DNA from: Sphingobacterium sp. UT-1RO-CII-1
Lineage (GTDB): Bacteria; Bacteroidota; Bacteroidia; Sphingobacteriales; Sphingobacteriaceae
Length of the DNA: 64,000 bases
NCBI RefSeq assembly: GCF_026711005.1
Contig: NZ_JAPPVJ010000007.1
Coordinates: 62,001 to 126,000 of the forward strand
Reading direction: 5' to 3'
Shown piece after piece: positions 47,645 through 56,400 of the stretch. Under the pieces are notes generated by a model, which saw only the letters and a list, made by a program, of their open reading frames with translations, was not told where the DNA came from and did not search any database. Within the stretch, counting starts at the first letter, position 1; the number at the start of each line of letters is the position of its first letter. Position numbers and translations under genes: made by a program.

Positions 47645-47697
47645 AAAAGTGGTGTTAAGTGTTTATCTTTAAAAAATTACTAACACCACTTTTTTAT
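47645..47697 (+). terminator. Second hairpin/terminator just upstream of the peptidase gene
   Basis: AAAAGTGGTGTTA (47645-47657) pairs with TAACACCACTTTT (47681-47693), followed by T-rich sequence; the loop is 23 bases. It sits only 30 bases before the peptidase ATG and could be an attenuator of that gene. Confidence 0.65.
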
Positions 47698-47727
47698 TAA
47701 AGTATTGTTTAACTAAATAATAAATCT

Positions 47728-50135
47728 ATGCGTATTCTTTTAAGTGCTCTCCTTATAGGAAGTTATTTTTTCAGTGTAGGTCAAGAAAACATTAATTTTC
47801 AAAAACCTTCGGCGGAAATCTATGAGTTGGCTAATTTTGAACGTGTGCCTTCCGTGATGATAAGTCCGGATACCGAGTGGATGCTATCTGTCTATAGGCC
47901 CACATATAAAAATTTGAACGATTTAAATCAGGAGGAAATGCGATTGGCAGGGTTGCGGATAAATCCTCTTCTTAACATATCAAGTGGAGTAACCTACTCG
48001 CACAGGATAACCATTAAACCTATCGCCGGTAAAGAAGAGATGCAAATTCTTGGGATGCCCGATAATGCACAGATTGCACATATTTCTTTTTCGCCTGACT
48101 CCAAGCACGTTGCTTTTACAAATACCACAGCTAAGGGCGTAGAGCTTTGGGTTGTTAATGTCCAGGAGCGGCAAGCTAAAAAGCTGTCAGCAGATAATCT
48201 GAATGCTAATATGGGAAACCCCTATACGTGGTATAAGGATGGTCAAAAGCTGTTAATAGAAAGATTGCCTGATAATCGTCCAGCATTAATTGACGGACGA
48301 AAAGATCTTCCTAAAGGGCCTATTGTATCCAATAGTACAATAGTACAGGGGAAGTTTCGCAATTGCGTACTTATCAGGATTTGTTAAAAACGCCTGATGA
48401 CGAGGCTAACTTTGAAACTCTTGCAAAGTCTGAGCTCTATTGGGTCACTTTAGATGGCTCTCAAAGCAAGTTTAAAGACGCTGCAATTTACGGTAGTCTG
48501 TCATTTTCTCCAGATGGAAATTACATACTAGCAACTACCATTGAGCGGCCCTACTCATATGTGGTAGCGCTGTATAGCTTTCCACAAAACAGCGTAGTCT
48601 ACGACATTGATGGCAACTTAATAAAAGAGGTTAATAAAGTGCCGCTTATTGAAATTCAACCCAAAGGATTTTCGTCTACAAGAACCGGTAAACGCAATAT
48701 GTATTGGCGGGCTGATAAGCCAGCGAGCCTGTATTATGTAGAAGCATTGGATGGTGGCGATGCTACGAAAAGTGCAGATTTTAGAGATGAGCTCTATACT
48801 TGGGATGCTCCTTTTACTTCACAGGCAACATCTTTGATGAAACTAAATGATCGTTTTGCAGGTGTGTTATGGGGCGATGATAATAATGCTATAGTGTCTA
48901 CTAGCTTTTATGATACGCGAAGTGATAAACGATATTTACTAAACCCTCGCACAGGAGAAAGTAAGCTTCTTTTAGAACGTAACTCGCAGGACGTATATAG
49001 TCATCCTGGTAGTGTGCATATGGAAAGAAATGCTTTTGGGCGCTACGTTATGTACATCGACAAAAACAAAATATATTGGACAGGGCCAGGGTTTTCTAAA
49101 GAAGGTCAGTTCCCATTTATAGAAGAACAGGACTTAAAAAATCTGGCTAAAAAACGTCTTTATACTTCTGAATATAAAGATAAAAAGGAAGATATTATTT
49201 CTATCACAGATATTAAGCGTCAGCAAGCATTAGTGTCTATACAGTCAGCAACGGAATACCCGAACTATTACCTCCGAGATTTAAAGAAAAATAAACTGGA
49301 TACGCTAACCCGTTTTGAAAACCCATTTAAATCACTGGCTAATGTTCACAAAGAGGTGATTAATTATAAGCGTAGCGACGGGGTGGATTTGTCCGGAACT
49401 TTGTACTTGCCTGCAGGATATGACAGGAATGCGAAAAACCAAAAGCTACCTTTGCTTATTTGGGCTTACCCTACAGAGTTTAATAGCAAGGACGCTGCTG
49501 GTCAAAGTACAGCCAATCCTAATTCTTTTACTTTTCCGTCTTATGGATCCTTTATCTATTGGGTTTCCAAAGGTTATGCAGTATTAGATGATGCCTCTTT
49601 CCCTATTATTGGTGAAAAGGGAACAGAACCAAACGATACTTTTATTGAGCAGTTGGTTGCTAACGGTAAGGCTGCGATCGATGCGGTTGATGAGTTGGGT
49701 TATATTGATCGTTCGAAAGTGGGAGTTGGCGGGCACTCTTATGGTGCTTTTATGGTGGCTCACCTACTTTCAAACTCTGATCTTTTTGCGGCTGGAGTCG
49801 CTCGGTCAGGAGCTTATAACCGTACTTTAACACCATTTGGATTTCAGCGCGAACAGCGAAATTATTGGGATAATCCAGAGTTGTATAACACGATGTCACC
49901 ATTTATGAGTGCAAACAGGATGAAGACCCCCATTTTATTGATACATGGAAATGCAGATAACAATCCCGGAACGTTTACCCTGCAGACAGAACGTTACTTC
50001 CAAGCACTAAAGAACCTAGGTGCTCCGGCTCGTATGGTTTTACTTCCCTTAGAGTCTCATGGTTATGCAGCAGAAGAAAGTATCATGCATACCCTGTGGG
50101 AGCAAGATCAGTTTTTGGAGAAATACCTAAAATAG
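47728..50135 (+). pseudogene. S9 (prolyl oligopeptidase) family peptidase gene, split by an 8-bp duplication
   Basis: Signal peptide MRILLSALLIGSYFFSVGQ; frame 1 runs to 48387, frame 2 from about 48333 to 50135. Removing one copy of the tandem AATAGTAC at 48331-48346 restores a single frame through SNSTGEVSQLRTYQDLLK. The restored protein has a beta-propeller-like N-terminus (repeated FSPDSKHVAF / FSPDGNYIL blades) and a complete hydrolase domain: VGGHSYGAFMVAHL (Ser), HGNADNNPGTF (Asp) and ESHGY (His). Apart from this one lesion it looks functional, so inactivation must be recent, or reversible by slippage. A secreted di-/oligopeptidase would fit the preceding SusCD pair. Confidence 0.9.
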
Positions 50136-50143
50136 TTTTAATA

Positions 50144-50175
50144 GTGAGTTACAAGTATATGTGCTTGTAACTCGC
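50144..50175 (+). terminator. Hairpin after the peptidase gene
   Basis: GTGAGTTACAAG (50144-50155) and CTTGTAACTCGC (50164-50175) pair over 12 bp, with one G-T pair and an 8-base loop. The following tract is only weakly T-rich. Confidence 0.6.
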
Positions 50176-50203
50176 TTTGTCAAATCTTTACAGGTGCCTA
50201 TCT

Positions 50204-50670
50204 GTGATCGGTTGTTTCGAACTAGTGATTGCTTTATGTAAAGAAGTGATTACCTTTTCTTGCAAAGTGATCCCTTTTTGCTACAAAGTGATCACTTGTT
50301 GGCTCATTGTGATCTCTTGTTGGTTTATAGTGATTCGTATTCTGAACTTGTGATTCCTTTTTACGAAGAAGTGATCACTATGCGTGATGAAGTGGTCGCA
50401 TTTTAGTGTAAAGTGATTACATTTTCTTACAAAGTGATCTCTTGTTGGTTTATAGTGATTCGTATTTCTGAACTTGTGATTCCTTTTTACGAAGAAGTGA
50501 TCACTATGCGTGATGAAGTGGTCACATTTTAGTGTAAAGTGATCACATTTTCTTACAAAGTGATCACTTCTTGGTATTAAGTGATCCCTTGTTGTGTAAA
50601 TGTGGTTGCTTTTTGTTAAGAGGTGATCACTGGATGGTGAAGAGCAGTCGCTGAACGTGACAAAGTGATC
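50204..50670. repeat. Tandem array of ~23 units with a 21-nt period and GTGATCAC core
   Basis: GTGAT (or GTGGT) starts at 50204, 50225, 50246, 50267, 50288, 50309, 50330, 50350, 50371, 50392, 50413, 50434, 50455, 50476, 50497, 50518, 50539, 50560, 50581, 50602, 50623, a degenerate unit near 50644, and 50665. Spacing is exactly 21 bases except one 20-base step. In many units the core is the palindrome GTGATCAC; the other bases vary. Units 50309-50433 and 50434-50559 are copies of one 126-base block differing at only three positions (one a deletion). On the minus strand a frame encodes heptads like SDHFxxK, but the deletion breaks the frame, which speaks against a protein. Function unknown. Confidence 0.93.
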
Positions 50671-50740
50671 CCTTTTAGCAACGCTTTGCGGGCAATGTGA
50701 CACCATCCCAATAAGTGTGTAAACGTGTTTTAACTATTTT

Positions 50741-50878
50741 TCAATCCAGACTGGAATAGAAAAGAGTAAGAAAGAAGAAGCCATTGCCATAGCTTTAGAG
50801 TTTAAGAAAATAGGTCTACCTATTGCAGATATTGCTAAGGGCACGGGCTTTTCTGTAGAAGAGGTAGAAAACCTCTAG
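50741..50878 (+). pseudogene. C-terminal remnant of a PD-(D/E)XK nuclease-family transposase
   Basis: The plus frame ending at TAG 50876-50878 reads GIEKSKKEEAIAIALEFKKIGL then [19 protein letters not shown]. This is the tail typical of Rpn/PD-(D/E)XK transposase-like proteins (charged helix, then 'mpiedIaelTGLsieEIekL'). No catalytic domain precedes it; upstream is the repeat array. It is a truncated relic. Confidence 0.7.
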
Positions 50879-50989
50879 ATAATAGATAGTATATTTATAG
50901 GTATTTTGAGCCTTCTTGATGTAAATTGGGATGGCTTTTTTATGCCTCCTTACAAAAGCATTGATTATTTGAATGCTAACCCTAACAGC

Positions 50990-51310
50990 GATATCGCTTC
51001 TCAAAACAGCAGAGAGCATAGTTACTCCTTGTTCAGTAAACGCATAAGGGTTTGTAGAAGCATACTTTAGTTTTTCAAACCGGTCGCAATTTGCGACCAA
51101 TTCATTTTTTTTCTATATCACTCAGTTGAAATCGAAAAGATTTAGGAAAACGTTCACTATTTCTTTTGACCTTGCTTAGTTAGTCTTTTAAACTTCAACT
51201 CGATACATATCAGCCAGATCTCTATCCAGCAGACCTGTTCGCCACGAATTTTGAAGATTCTGTTTTCTATTTGCTGTTGTGATATTCCCTATACTTTGGT
51301 CATAGTTGTT
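50990..51310 (-). pseudogene. Decayed ORF6N-domain (KilA-N-like) protein gene
   Basis: On the minus strand three frame fragments read in order: RTGLLDRDLADMYRVEV, then [23 protein letters not shown], then [35 protein letters not shown] followed by SVQIxNAFV-like. This is the ORF6N order ([42 protein letters not shown]). Stops and frame changes lie between the parts; one is a run of eight A (51112-51119) where nine would keep the frame. ORF6N proteins are DNA-binding and common on phages and integrative elements. Confidence 0.8.
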
Positions 51311-51333
51311 TTTCATTTGCCGGTTTTATACTT

Positions 51334-51822
51334 TTATTTTTCTTTATTCTCCTTTACAAATGGCACCAATATTATAGGGCGTTCACCGTCACCGTAGAAG
51401 TACTCAAATAATTGACTGGGGCTGATTTCTAAAAGTTTTGCGATAATATATAACTCTTCTGCATAAGGCCTTTTGTAAGTGTTTGTCAAAAGTTTGTTTA
51501 ACCTTACGTTCTTAATTCCTGTAGCGTTTTCTAAATAACTCTGTGGCTTGAATACATTAAATAGCAATTGTCCGAGTTTGGATTCCCATTTGTTGTCTGG
51601 GCTTTTGATTTGTGAGCTCTGAAAAATTTTATCACAGCTAACATCAAAATTGAGATGAGTGCATTTTATTATTTTATAAAATTCGTCTGCATATAGTAAT
51701 GTGTTTTTGTCATTAAATAGTTTATTGACCTTAGTTGTTGAAAATTTTGTGGAGTCTGCAACAGACTTTTGTGAAATATTATTTATAGTCAAAAAGCTAC
51801 CTAGAGCTGTCAAATTAGCCAT
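51334..51822 (-). CDS. Small HTH-like putative regulator B
   Basis: 162 residues from ATG 51822; a TTG 39 bases earlier would add 13 residues. Two helix-turn-helix-like halves: ISQKSVADSTKFSTTKVNKLFND (about 16-38) and the C-terminal SKLGQLLFNVFKPQSYLENATG, RLNKLLTNT and LLEISPSQLFEYFYG, the part homologous to regulator A. It resembles XRE-type one-domain regulators, not a named family. It is divergent from the candidate structured RNA and, beyond it, from the TlpA/SusC operon, the same geometry as regulator A and SusC 3. It may control that operon or the RNA (inference). Confidence 0.65.
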   Translation of the reverse strand: MANLTALGSFLTINNISQKSVADSTKFSTTKVNKLFNDKNTLLYADEFYKIIKCTHLNFDVSCDKIFQSSQIKSPDNKWESKLGQLLFNVFKPQSYLENATGIKNVRLNKLLTNTYKRPYAEELYIIAKLLEISPSQLFEYFYGDGERPIILVPFVKENKEK

Positions 51823-51855
51823 TTTATGATTGAGATTAATTATTTGGTTAAAAGC

Positions 51856-51886
51856 TTTCAAATAATGTATTTTAATATTATATTTG
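51856..51886 (+). promoter_or_regulatory. Candidate promoter for the structured RNA
   Basis: TTTC (51856-51859, one base off TTTG), 19-base spacer, TATATTTG (51879-51886), pointing rightward, away from regulator B. Confidence 0.5.
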
Positions 51887-51892
51887 TCTTAT

Positions 51893-52085
51893 AATCAGTT
51901 TATCTGATTGAGTCTCGAACATCGAAACGGCAAATTTCAAATACACGGGACGTAGGGTTTGCGAACCCCCATACTTTTTGTATTTTTACAAAAAGAAGGG
52001 GCTAGCCTCCCTATCTGGAATTGTGTTGAGGTTCTTTGCCGTACCAGATGTTCAATGAAAGATAGTAGAGGCTAGCCTTTTTTTT
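51893..52085 (+). ncRNA. Candidate structured RNA with intrinsic terminator
   Basis: No ORF. Three successive hairpins: GGGTT-tgcg-AACCC near 51955-51967; CTTTTTGTA-tttt-TACAAAAAG at 51974-51995; and a long closing stem GGCTAGCCTC (52000-52009) with GAGGCTAGCC (52068-52077), continued inside by CTATC/GATAG or, alternatively, ATCTGG/CCAGAT. A run of eight T follows (52078-52085), as in an intrinsic terminator. With the -7 box at 51879 this predicts an RNA of about 190 bases. It matches no riboswitch or RNA family I know; it could also be a leader attenuator for the downstream operon. Confidence 0.5.
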
Positions 52086-52125
52086 ATTAGCCCTGTTTTA
52101 CTTTCTCTTGAGACTCTTTTTAAAA

Positions 52126-52272
52126 ATGTATAACCAACATTATAAATTGTATGATACACAAAGAGTCATTTCCCATTTACAAGCAGCAGCTGCAATTGCA
52201 GGGGCGGCTTGCTTACACCTTATCGTTATTGATAAAGAACGTTTGTTGCCCGCCGGATTAACGGCAGGCTAA
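52126..52272 (+). CDS. Possible 48-residue peptide
   Basis: ATG 52126 to TAA 52270-52272. The composition is protein-like (an amphipathic Tyr/His start, then HLQAAAAIAGAACLHLIVI as a hydrophobic helix, then a Leu/Pro/Gly end). It follows the RNA terminator by 40 bases. No family recognised and no convincing ribosome site; it may be a fragment of a decayed gene or a chance ORF. Confidence 0.25.
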   Translation: MYNQHYKLYDTQRVISHLQAAAAIAGAACLHLIVIDKERLLPAGLTAG

Positions 52273-52602
52273 AAATAAACAGATGCAAAAAGGGTAGGCT
52301 TATCAGCCAATATATTACATAAAGAAAAGGCGCCTAATAAAACCTTTTCAAAACATAGTATAAGCGTTTGAGCATCACAATGCTTTAACGTGCCCTCTGT
52401 ATCTGTCTGCCGACTTTTCCTATAAAAACTATACAGTTTTTAAGTTTGCTAAAAATCGGTCAATTTCATGTTTGCACAATAAATATAGCCTGATTTTTTA
52501 GTATTCCCAAGCTGTTGCGTTTTCCCTATGGCATAAACATGGGGAGGAAAGTCGGTTTTTTGACTTATTTATTCAATAAAAAGAATTAAAAACCAGATTA
52601 TT
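52273..52602. other. Gap with an inverted repeat upstream of the TlpA gene
   Basis: No supported ORF. CCGACTTTTCC (52410-52420) and AGGAAAGTCGG (52545-52555) are inverted copies (one base gap) about 125 bases apart, and a hairpin AAAAACT-atac-AGTTTTT lies just inside the left copy. This could be a small non-autonomous element; there is no clear target duplication. Confidence 0.4.
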
Positions 52603-53481
52603 ATGATGCGATTTTTACGCAAAGGGGATTGTTATGCCCTTTCAAAACCTATAAAGAATAGATATTACTTATTTCTAAATAGCTTTCAATGTTTATTGCT
52701 GTCTCTCAGCACAATTTATTATCAGTTTAGTTGTAATGTTCAGAAGTCCCGCGCCCGCGGGACAACTGGCTATGGCGTGGAGAGAGATAGTAGGGTAAGG
52801 GGAGTGGTAAAAGAGAGGCTGCTTCGCATTGCTCGCCGTGACGGAAGGCGATCAGCTGCGGTGTTATCAACGATATTTTGTGTGCTGTTTAGTTTCGCTT
52901 CCGTTATGGAAGCACAGGCTCAGAAGCCCCGCCAAGGTGGGGCGACTGGCTCTAAAAACGCTGAGCTAGCTGTTCCCGAAGCAGGGGTCGTGTTAGGGGA
53001 CCGGTTGCCTGAAGCTTTTTGGATGCAAGAATTATTACTTACCAACGATCCTCTAGGGCGTGAGAAATTAGAATTATCTGACTTTAAAGATAAGCTCCTT
53101 ATTTTGGATTTTTTTAATACCGCATGCAGGCCGTGTATCGCATCTATTGACATATGGAATGCTTTACAAAAAGAATTTAAATCAGACGTGGCGGTGCTAG
53201 CTGTACATCTGTACGGTGATAATAAGTTGGTCTCAGCATTTGCTGACAAGCGAGGTTGGGAATTGCCTATTGCCGTGGGAAATAAGGCGGATACGCTTAT
53301 CAATCAATTATTCTATGCGCATAGAAGTTTTGGGCAGGTATGGATAATGGACGGTCAGTTACTGGCTATCCCTAAACATAAAGACGTAAATGCAGAGCTT
53401 GTTAGAAAAGCATTAATGCGCAAGCCGCTTGATATTGAGATGAATGATTACTACACCTATTTTGATAAAACATTAAATTAA
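52603..53481 (+). CDS. TlpA-like thioredoxin-fold protein with repeat-derived N-terminal region
   Basis: Residues ~125-292 form a TlpA/ResA-like domain: LLILDFFNTACRPCIASI with the redox pair CRPC, VAVLAVHLYGDNKLVSAFA, and a C-terminal RSFGQVWIMDGQLLA. The export signal is probably VLSTIFCVLFSFASVMEAQAQ (about residues 87-107). Everything before it, and the 10 residues after it, is encoded by repetitive DNA: palindromes at 52746 and 52926 and a CGTCAT-type repeat at 52814. The true start may be internal (for example the GTG just before LSTIFCV), making the first ~85 residues untranslated. SusC 4 starts 18 bases downstream. It probably acts as a periplasmic thiol-disulfide protein. Confidence 0.8.
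   Translation: MMRFLRKGDCYALSKPIKNRYYLFLNSFQCLLLSLSTIYYQFSCNVQKSRARGTTGYGVERDSRVRGVVKERLLRIARRDGRRSAAVLSTIFCVLFSFASVMEAQAQKPRQGGATGSKNAELAVPEAGVVLGDRLPEAFWMQELLLTNDPLGREKLELSDFKDKLLILDFFNTACRPCIASIDIWNALQKEFKSDVAVLAVHLYGDNKLVSAFADKRGWELPIAVGNKADTLINQLFYAHRSFGQVWIMDGQLLAIPKHKDVNAELVRKALMRKPLDIEMNDYYTYFDKTLN
52746..52763. repeat. Palindromic repeat copy 2
   Basis: GTCCCGCG-CC-CGCGGGAC, perfect, flanked by CAGAA and AACTGGCT. Exactly 180 bases before copy 3, hence in the same frame. Confidence 0.8.
52814..52844 (-). repeat. Dispersed repeat of the CGTCATTGCGAGC type
   Basis: Read on the minus strand: CGTCACGGCGAGCAATGCGAAG..., the common dispersed repeat that yields 'RHCERSAAI'-type translations in many genomes. 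It lies inside the 5' part of the TlpA ORF (here VKERLLRIARRD on the opposite strand). A second copy is at 59424. Confidence 0.7.
52926..52943. repeat. Palindromic repeat copy 3
   Basis: GCCCCGCC-AA-GGTGGGGC (one G-T pair), flanked by CAGAA and GACTGGCT. Compared with copy 2 the arm bases change together, so the stem is kept. It encodes KPRQGGATG directly after the signal peptide. Confidence 0.8.
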
Positions 53482-53499
53482 AAAAGAAGGATTTAAATT

Positions 53500-56400
53500 A
53501 TGATAAGGTTTTTACTTTTTATAGGCTTTGCTGTTTTAGTTTATGTTGCTGAGGCGCAGGTTTATGGTGTTCTGTATTCTGATAATGGGGATCGATTGTC
53601 AGGGGCTACAGTATTTTTGCAAAACAACAATAAATCATCACAGACGGATAAAGAAGGAAAGTTTTCATTTTCAGATGTTAGCCTGCCCGACTCCCTGTTT
53701 GTTAGCTATGTAGGCTATACAGAACAGCGGTTATGGGTTGCTTCCGAGCAGGGAGACTTTAAGCTGTATATGCAGAAAGATGGTTCGCAGATAGAAGGGG
53801 TGGAAGTGGTTCATACGGGGTTTTATGAAGTACCTAAAGAGCGTGCAACGGGGTCATTTACGGTAGTAAATAACGAACTGCTAAACCGCTCGACGGGTGG
53901 CAATATCCTGCAGCGTTTAGAAGGTCTGGCTTCGGGTGTGCAGTTTGTGAACCCCGGCGGCACCGAAACAGCAGATATACGGGTGCGCGGCATAGCTACC
54001 CTGCATTCAGATGCTACACCGCTCATCGTGATAGACAATTTTCCTTACGAGGGTGATATCTCTAGCATCAACCCGAATGATGTGGAAAGTGTAACGGTAT
54101 TGAAAGATGCTGCAGCGGCTTCGATATGGGGTGCACGGGCAGCTAACGGCGTGATCGTGATTACCACCAAGCAGGGGCGCTATAACGAAAGGTCGCAGCT
54201 TTCGCTGAGCAGTAATGTTACGGTAAGTCAGAAGCCCGACCTGCTGTACAGCCGCAATAGGCTGCCGTCATCTGTAGTTATGGAAATTGAAAAAGAAAAA
54301 TATGAACATGGTGGATATTATCCGGTAAACAACCGGGAGCTGGCTTTCCCCGAGTATGTAGAAATGTTGATTGCGCTGGAGAACGGCACGCTCTCCAGGG
54401 CGGACTTTGACCGCCAAGAAGCTATTTTGCAGCAAACAGAAGTGCGTGAAGAAGCGATGGAGCACTTGTACCAATCGTCGGTTTCGCAGCAACATGCCTT
54501 GAGCGGTAGGGGCGGTGGCGAACGCTATAATTATTTCTTTTCAGCCAATTATGATAAAGGGCGCGCGGATATTATCGGTAATGATCATAACCGTATCAAC
54601 CTCAATCTGCAGAATACTTTCAAGCCTTTTCGGGATATGGAAGTTAGTGCGAGTTTGTGGTATGCCGAGCAGCGGGGCAAAAATAACGGTATAGGCATAA
54701 ACGACATTAAGGGCTATAGCAGTTACGTAGGCCTGTCTCCCTACACCCGTCTGATGGACGAAGAGGGGAATGCGCTTCCCGTTATTAAAGACCTACGGCG
54801 CGCTTATGTACAGGGGGCTGAAGAAATGGGGCTGCTGGATTGGGAGTATAGGCCTTTGGAAGATCGGGATTTAGTAGATAGGCGTAGTAAGCGGGAAGAG
54901 CTGCGGGCTAACTTGGGCTTGAAATATAGCTTTTTAGAGCGTTTTAACTTTTTAGCGACCTATCAATATGTAAAAGGGAGTGGCCAGAGCAGTGTGGTTT
55001 ATGATAAGGACAGCTATTATGCGCGCGACCTGATCAATAAATTTACGCAGCCCGATGGCAAGATGATTGTCCCTAATGCGGGCATCTATCAGGAGGGCGA
55101 TCCTAACGCTTCGGCTAGCCACTCGGGGCGTGCGCAGCTAAACTATACGCAGAGTTTTGGCAGGGATCATGTTATCGCTGCTTTGGCAGGAGGCGAAATC
55201 CGCAGCTTTGTGCAGAATACCTTTCCGGGCAAAACCTTGTACAATTATGATCCAGAATTACTGTTGGGGTCTGCGTCGTATAATTATCCCGAATATTATA
55301 AAAGTAACCCTGGCGGATTTAATTTGCGTTTACCCGCTCCATCATCTACCAGGCGGCAATTTACTGACCGTTACCTGTCGTACTTTGGAAATGCCAGCTA
55401 TACTTTTAAGGAGCGTTACATTTTGTCGGGTTCTGCGCGTTGGGATGGTTCCAACCTTTTTGGCGTGAAGACCAACCAAAAGGGCACGCCGCTTTGGTCA
55501 GTGGGTGGAAGCTGGGATATCAGTAAAGAAGGCTTTTATGCGGTAGATTGGCTGCCTTACCTCAGGTTGCGGACTACCTATGGCAGCGCAGGCAATGTGA
55601 ACAAGAGCGTGAGCGCTTATCCTGTCATTTATTATGGAGCGATAGATGCGCATACAGGGTTTGCAAATGCTACGGTGAGAAGTGTAGGTAACCCGTCTTT
55701 ACGCTGGGAGCAGGTGAATACGCTGAATTTTGGGGCAGATTTTCGTGCGTTAAAGAACCGCCTGTCGGGCTCTATTGAGTATTATGTGAAGAATGCGCAT
55801 GACCTGATCGGGGAAGATATTTTACCGACAAATACAGGCATATACAAAGGTTCATTAGCCGCTTCGTCGAATCTGATCAATTATGCAGACCTGCGCACTA
55901 AGGGTTGGGATTTGCAGTTGAACAGCAGAAACTTAGTCGGGCAGTTTCAATGGAACAGCACGTTGCTATTGAGCTATACGACCAATAAGGTGAAGGAATA
56001 TAAAGGGAATGAAAGTTTGCCTGTTTCTAATTACTTAAATGGTAATATACCCATATTAGGAGAAAGTAAAGATGTGCTATGGGCACTTCCGTGGTATGGT
56101 TTAAGCCCTGAGAATGGTTATCCAACCGTGCTAATAGATGGTATTGAATCACAGGATTATACGGCATATTTTAATCAGTTAGAGTTGTCTGGTTTAGTAA
56201 GAGAGGGGCTAAGAGTTCCTCCGCTTTATGGTTCTTTGCGAAATACATTTTTCTATAAAGGCTTTTCTTTAGACTTTCTTTTGAGTTGGAAAGGCAACTA
56301 CAAATTTAGACGCATGTCCAATTTTGGAGGTGTATATGGGATGGTGTATCATTCGGATTACGTAGACAGATGGCAGAAGCCAGGGGATGAGAAGCGAACA

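Noticed and set aside
50204..50670. CRISPR array
   Set aside because: Units are 21 bases in total with a 5-8 base core and no separate repeat and spacer; no cas genes in the window.
50281..50706. 141-residue minus-strand ORF with DHF-type heptads over the 21-nt array
   Set aside because: A period divisible by three keeps frames open by chance; the single-base deletion switches frame and destroys the heptads, and there is no plausible start.
51893..52085. Retron msr-msd or DGR element
   Set aside because: No reverse transcriptase gene in the window and no template/variable repeat pair seen.
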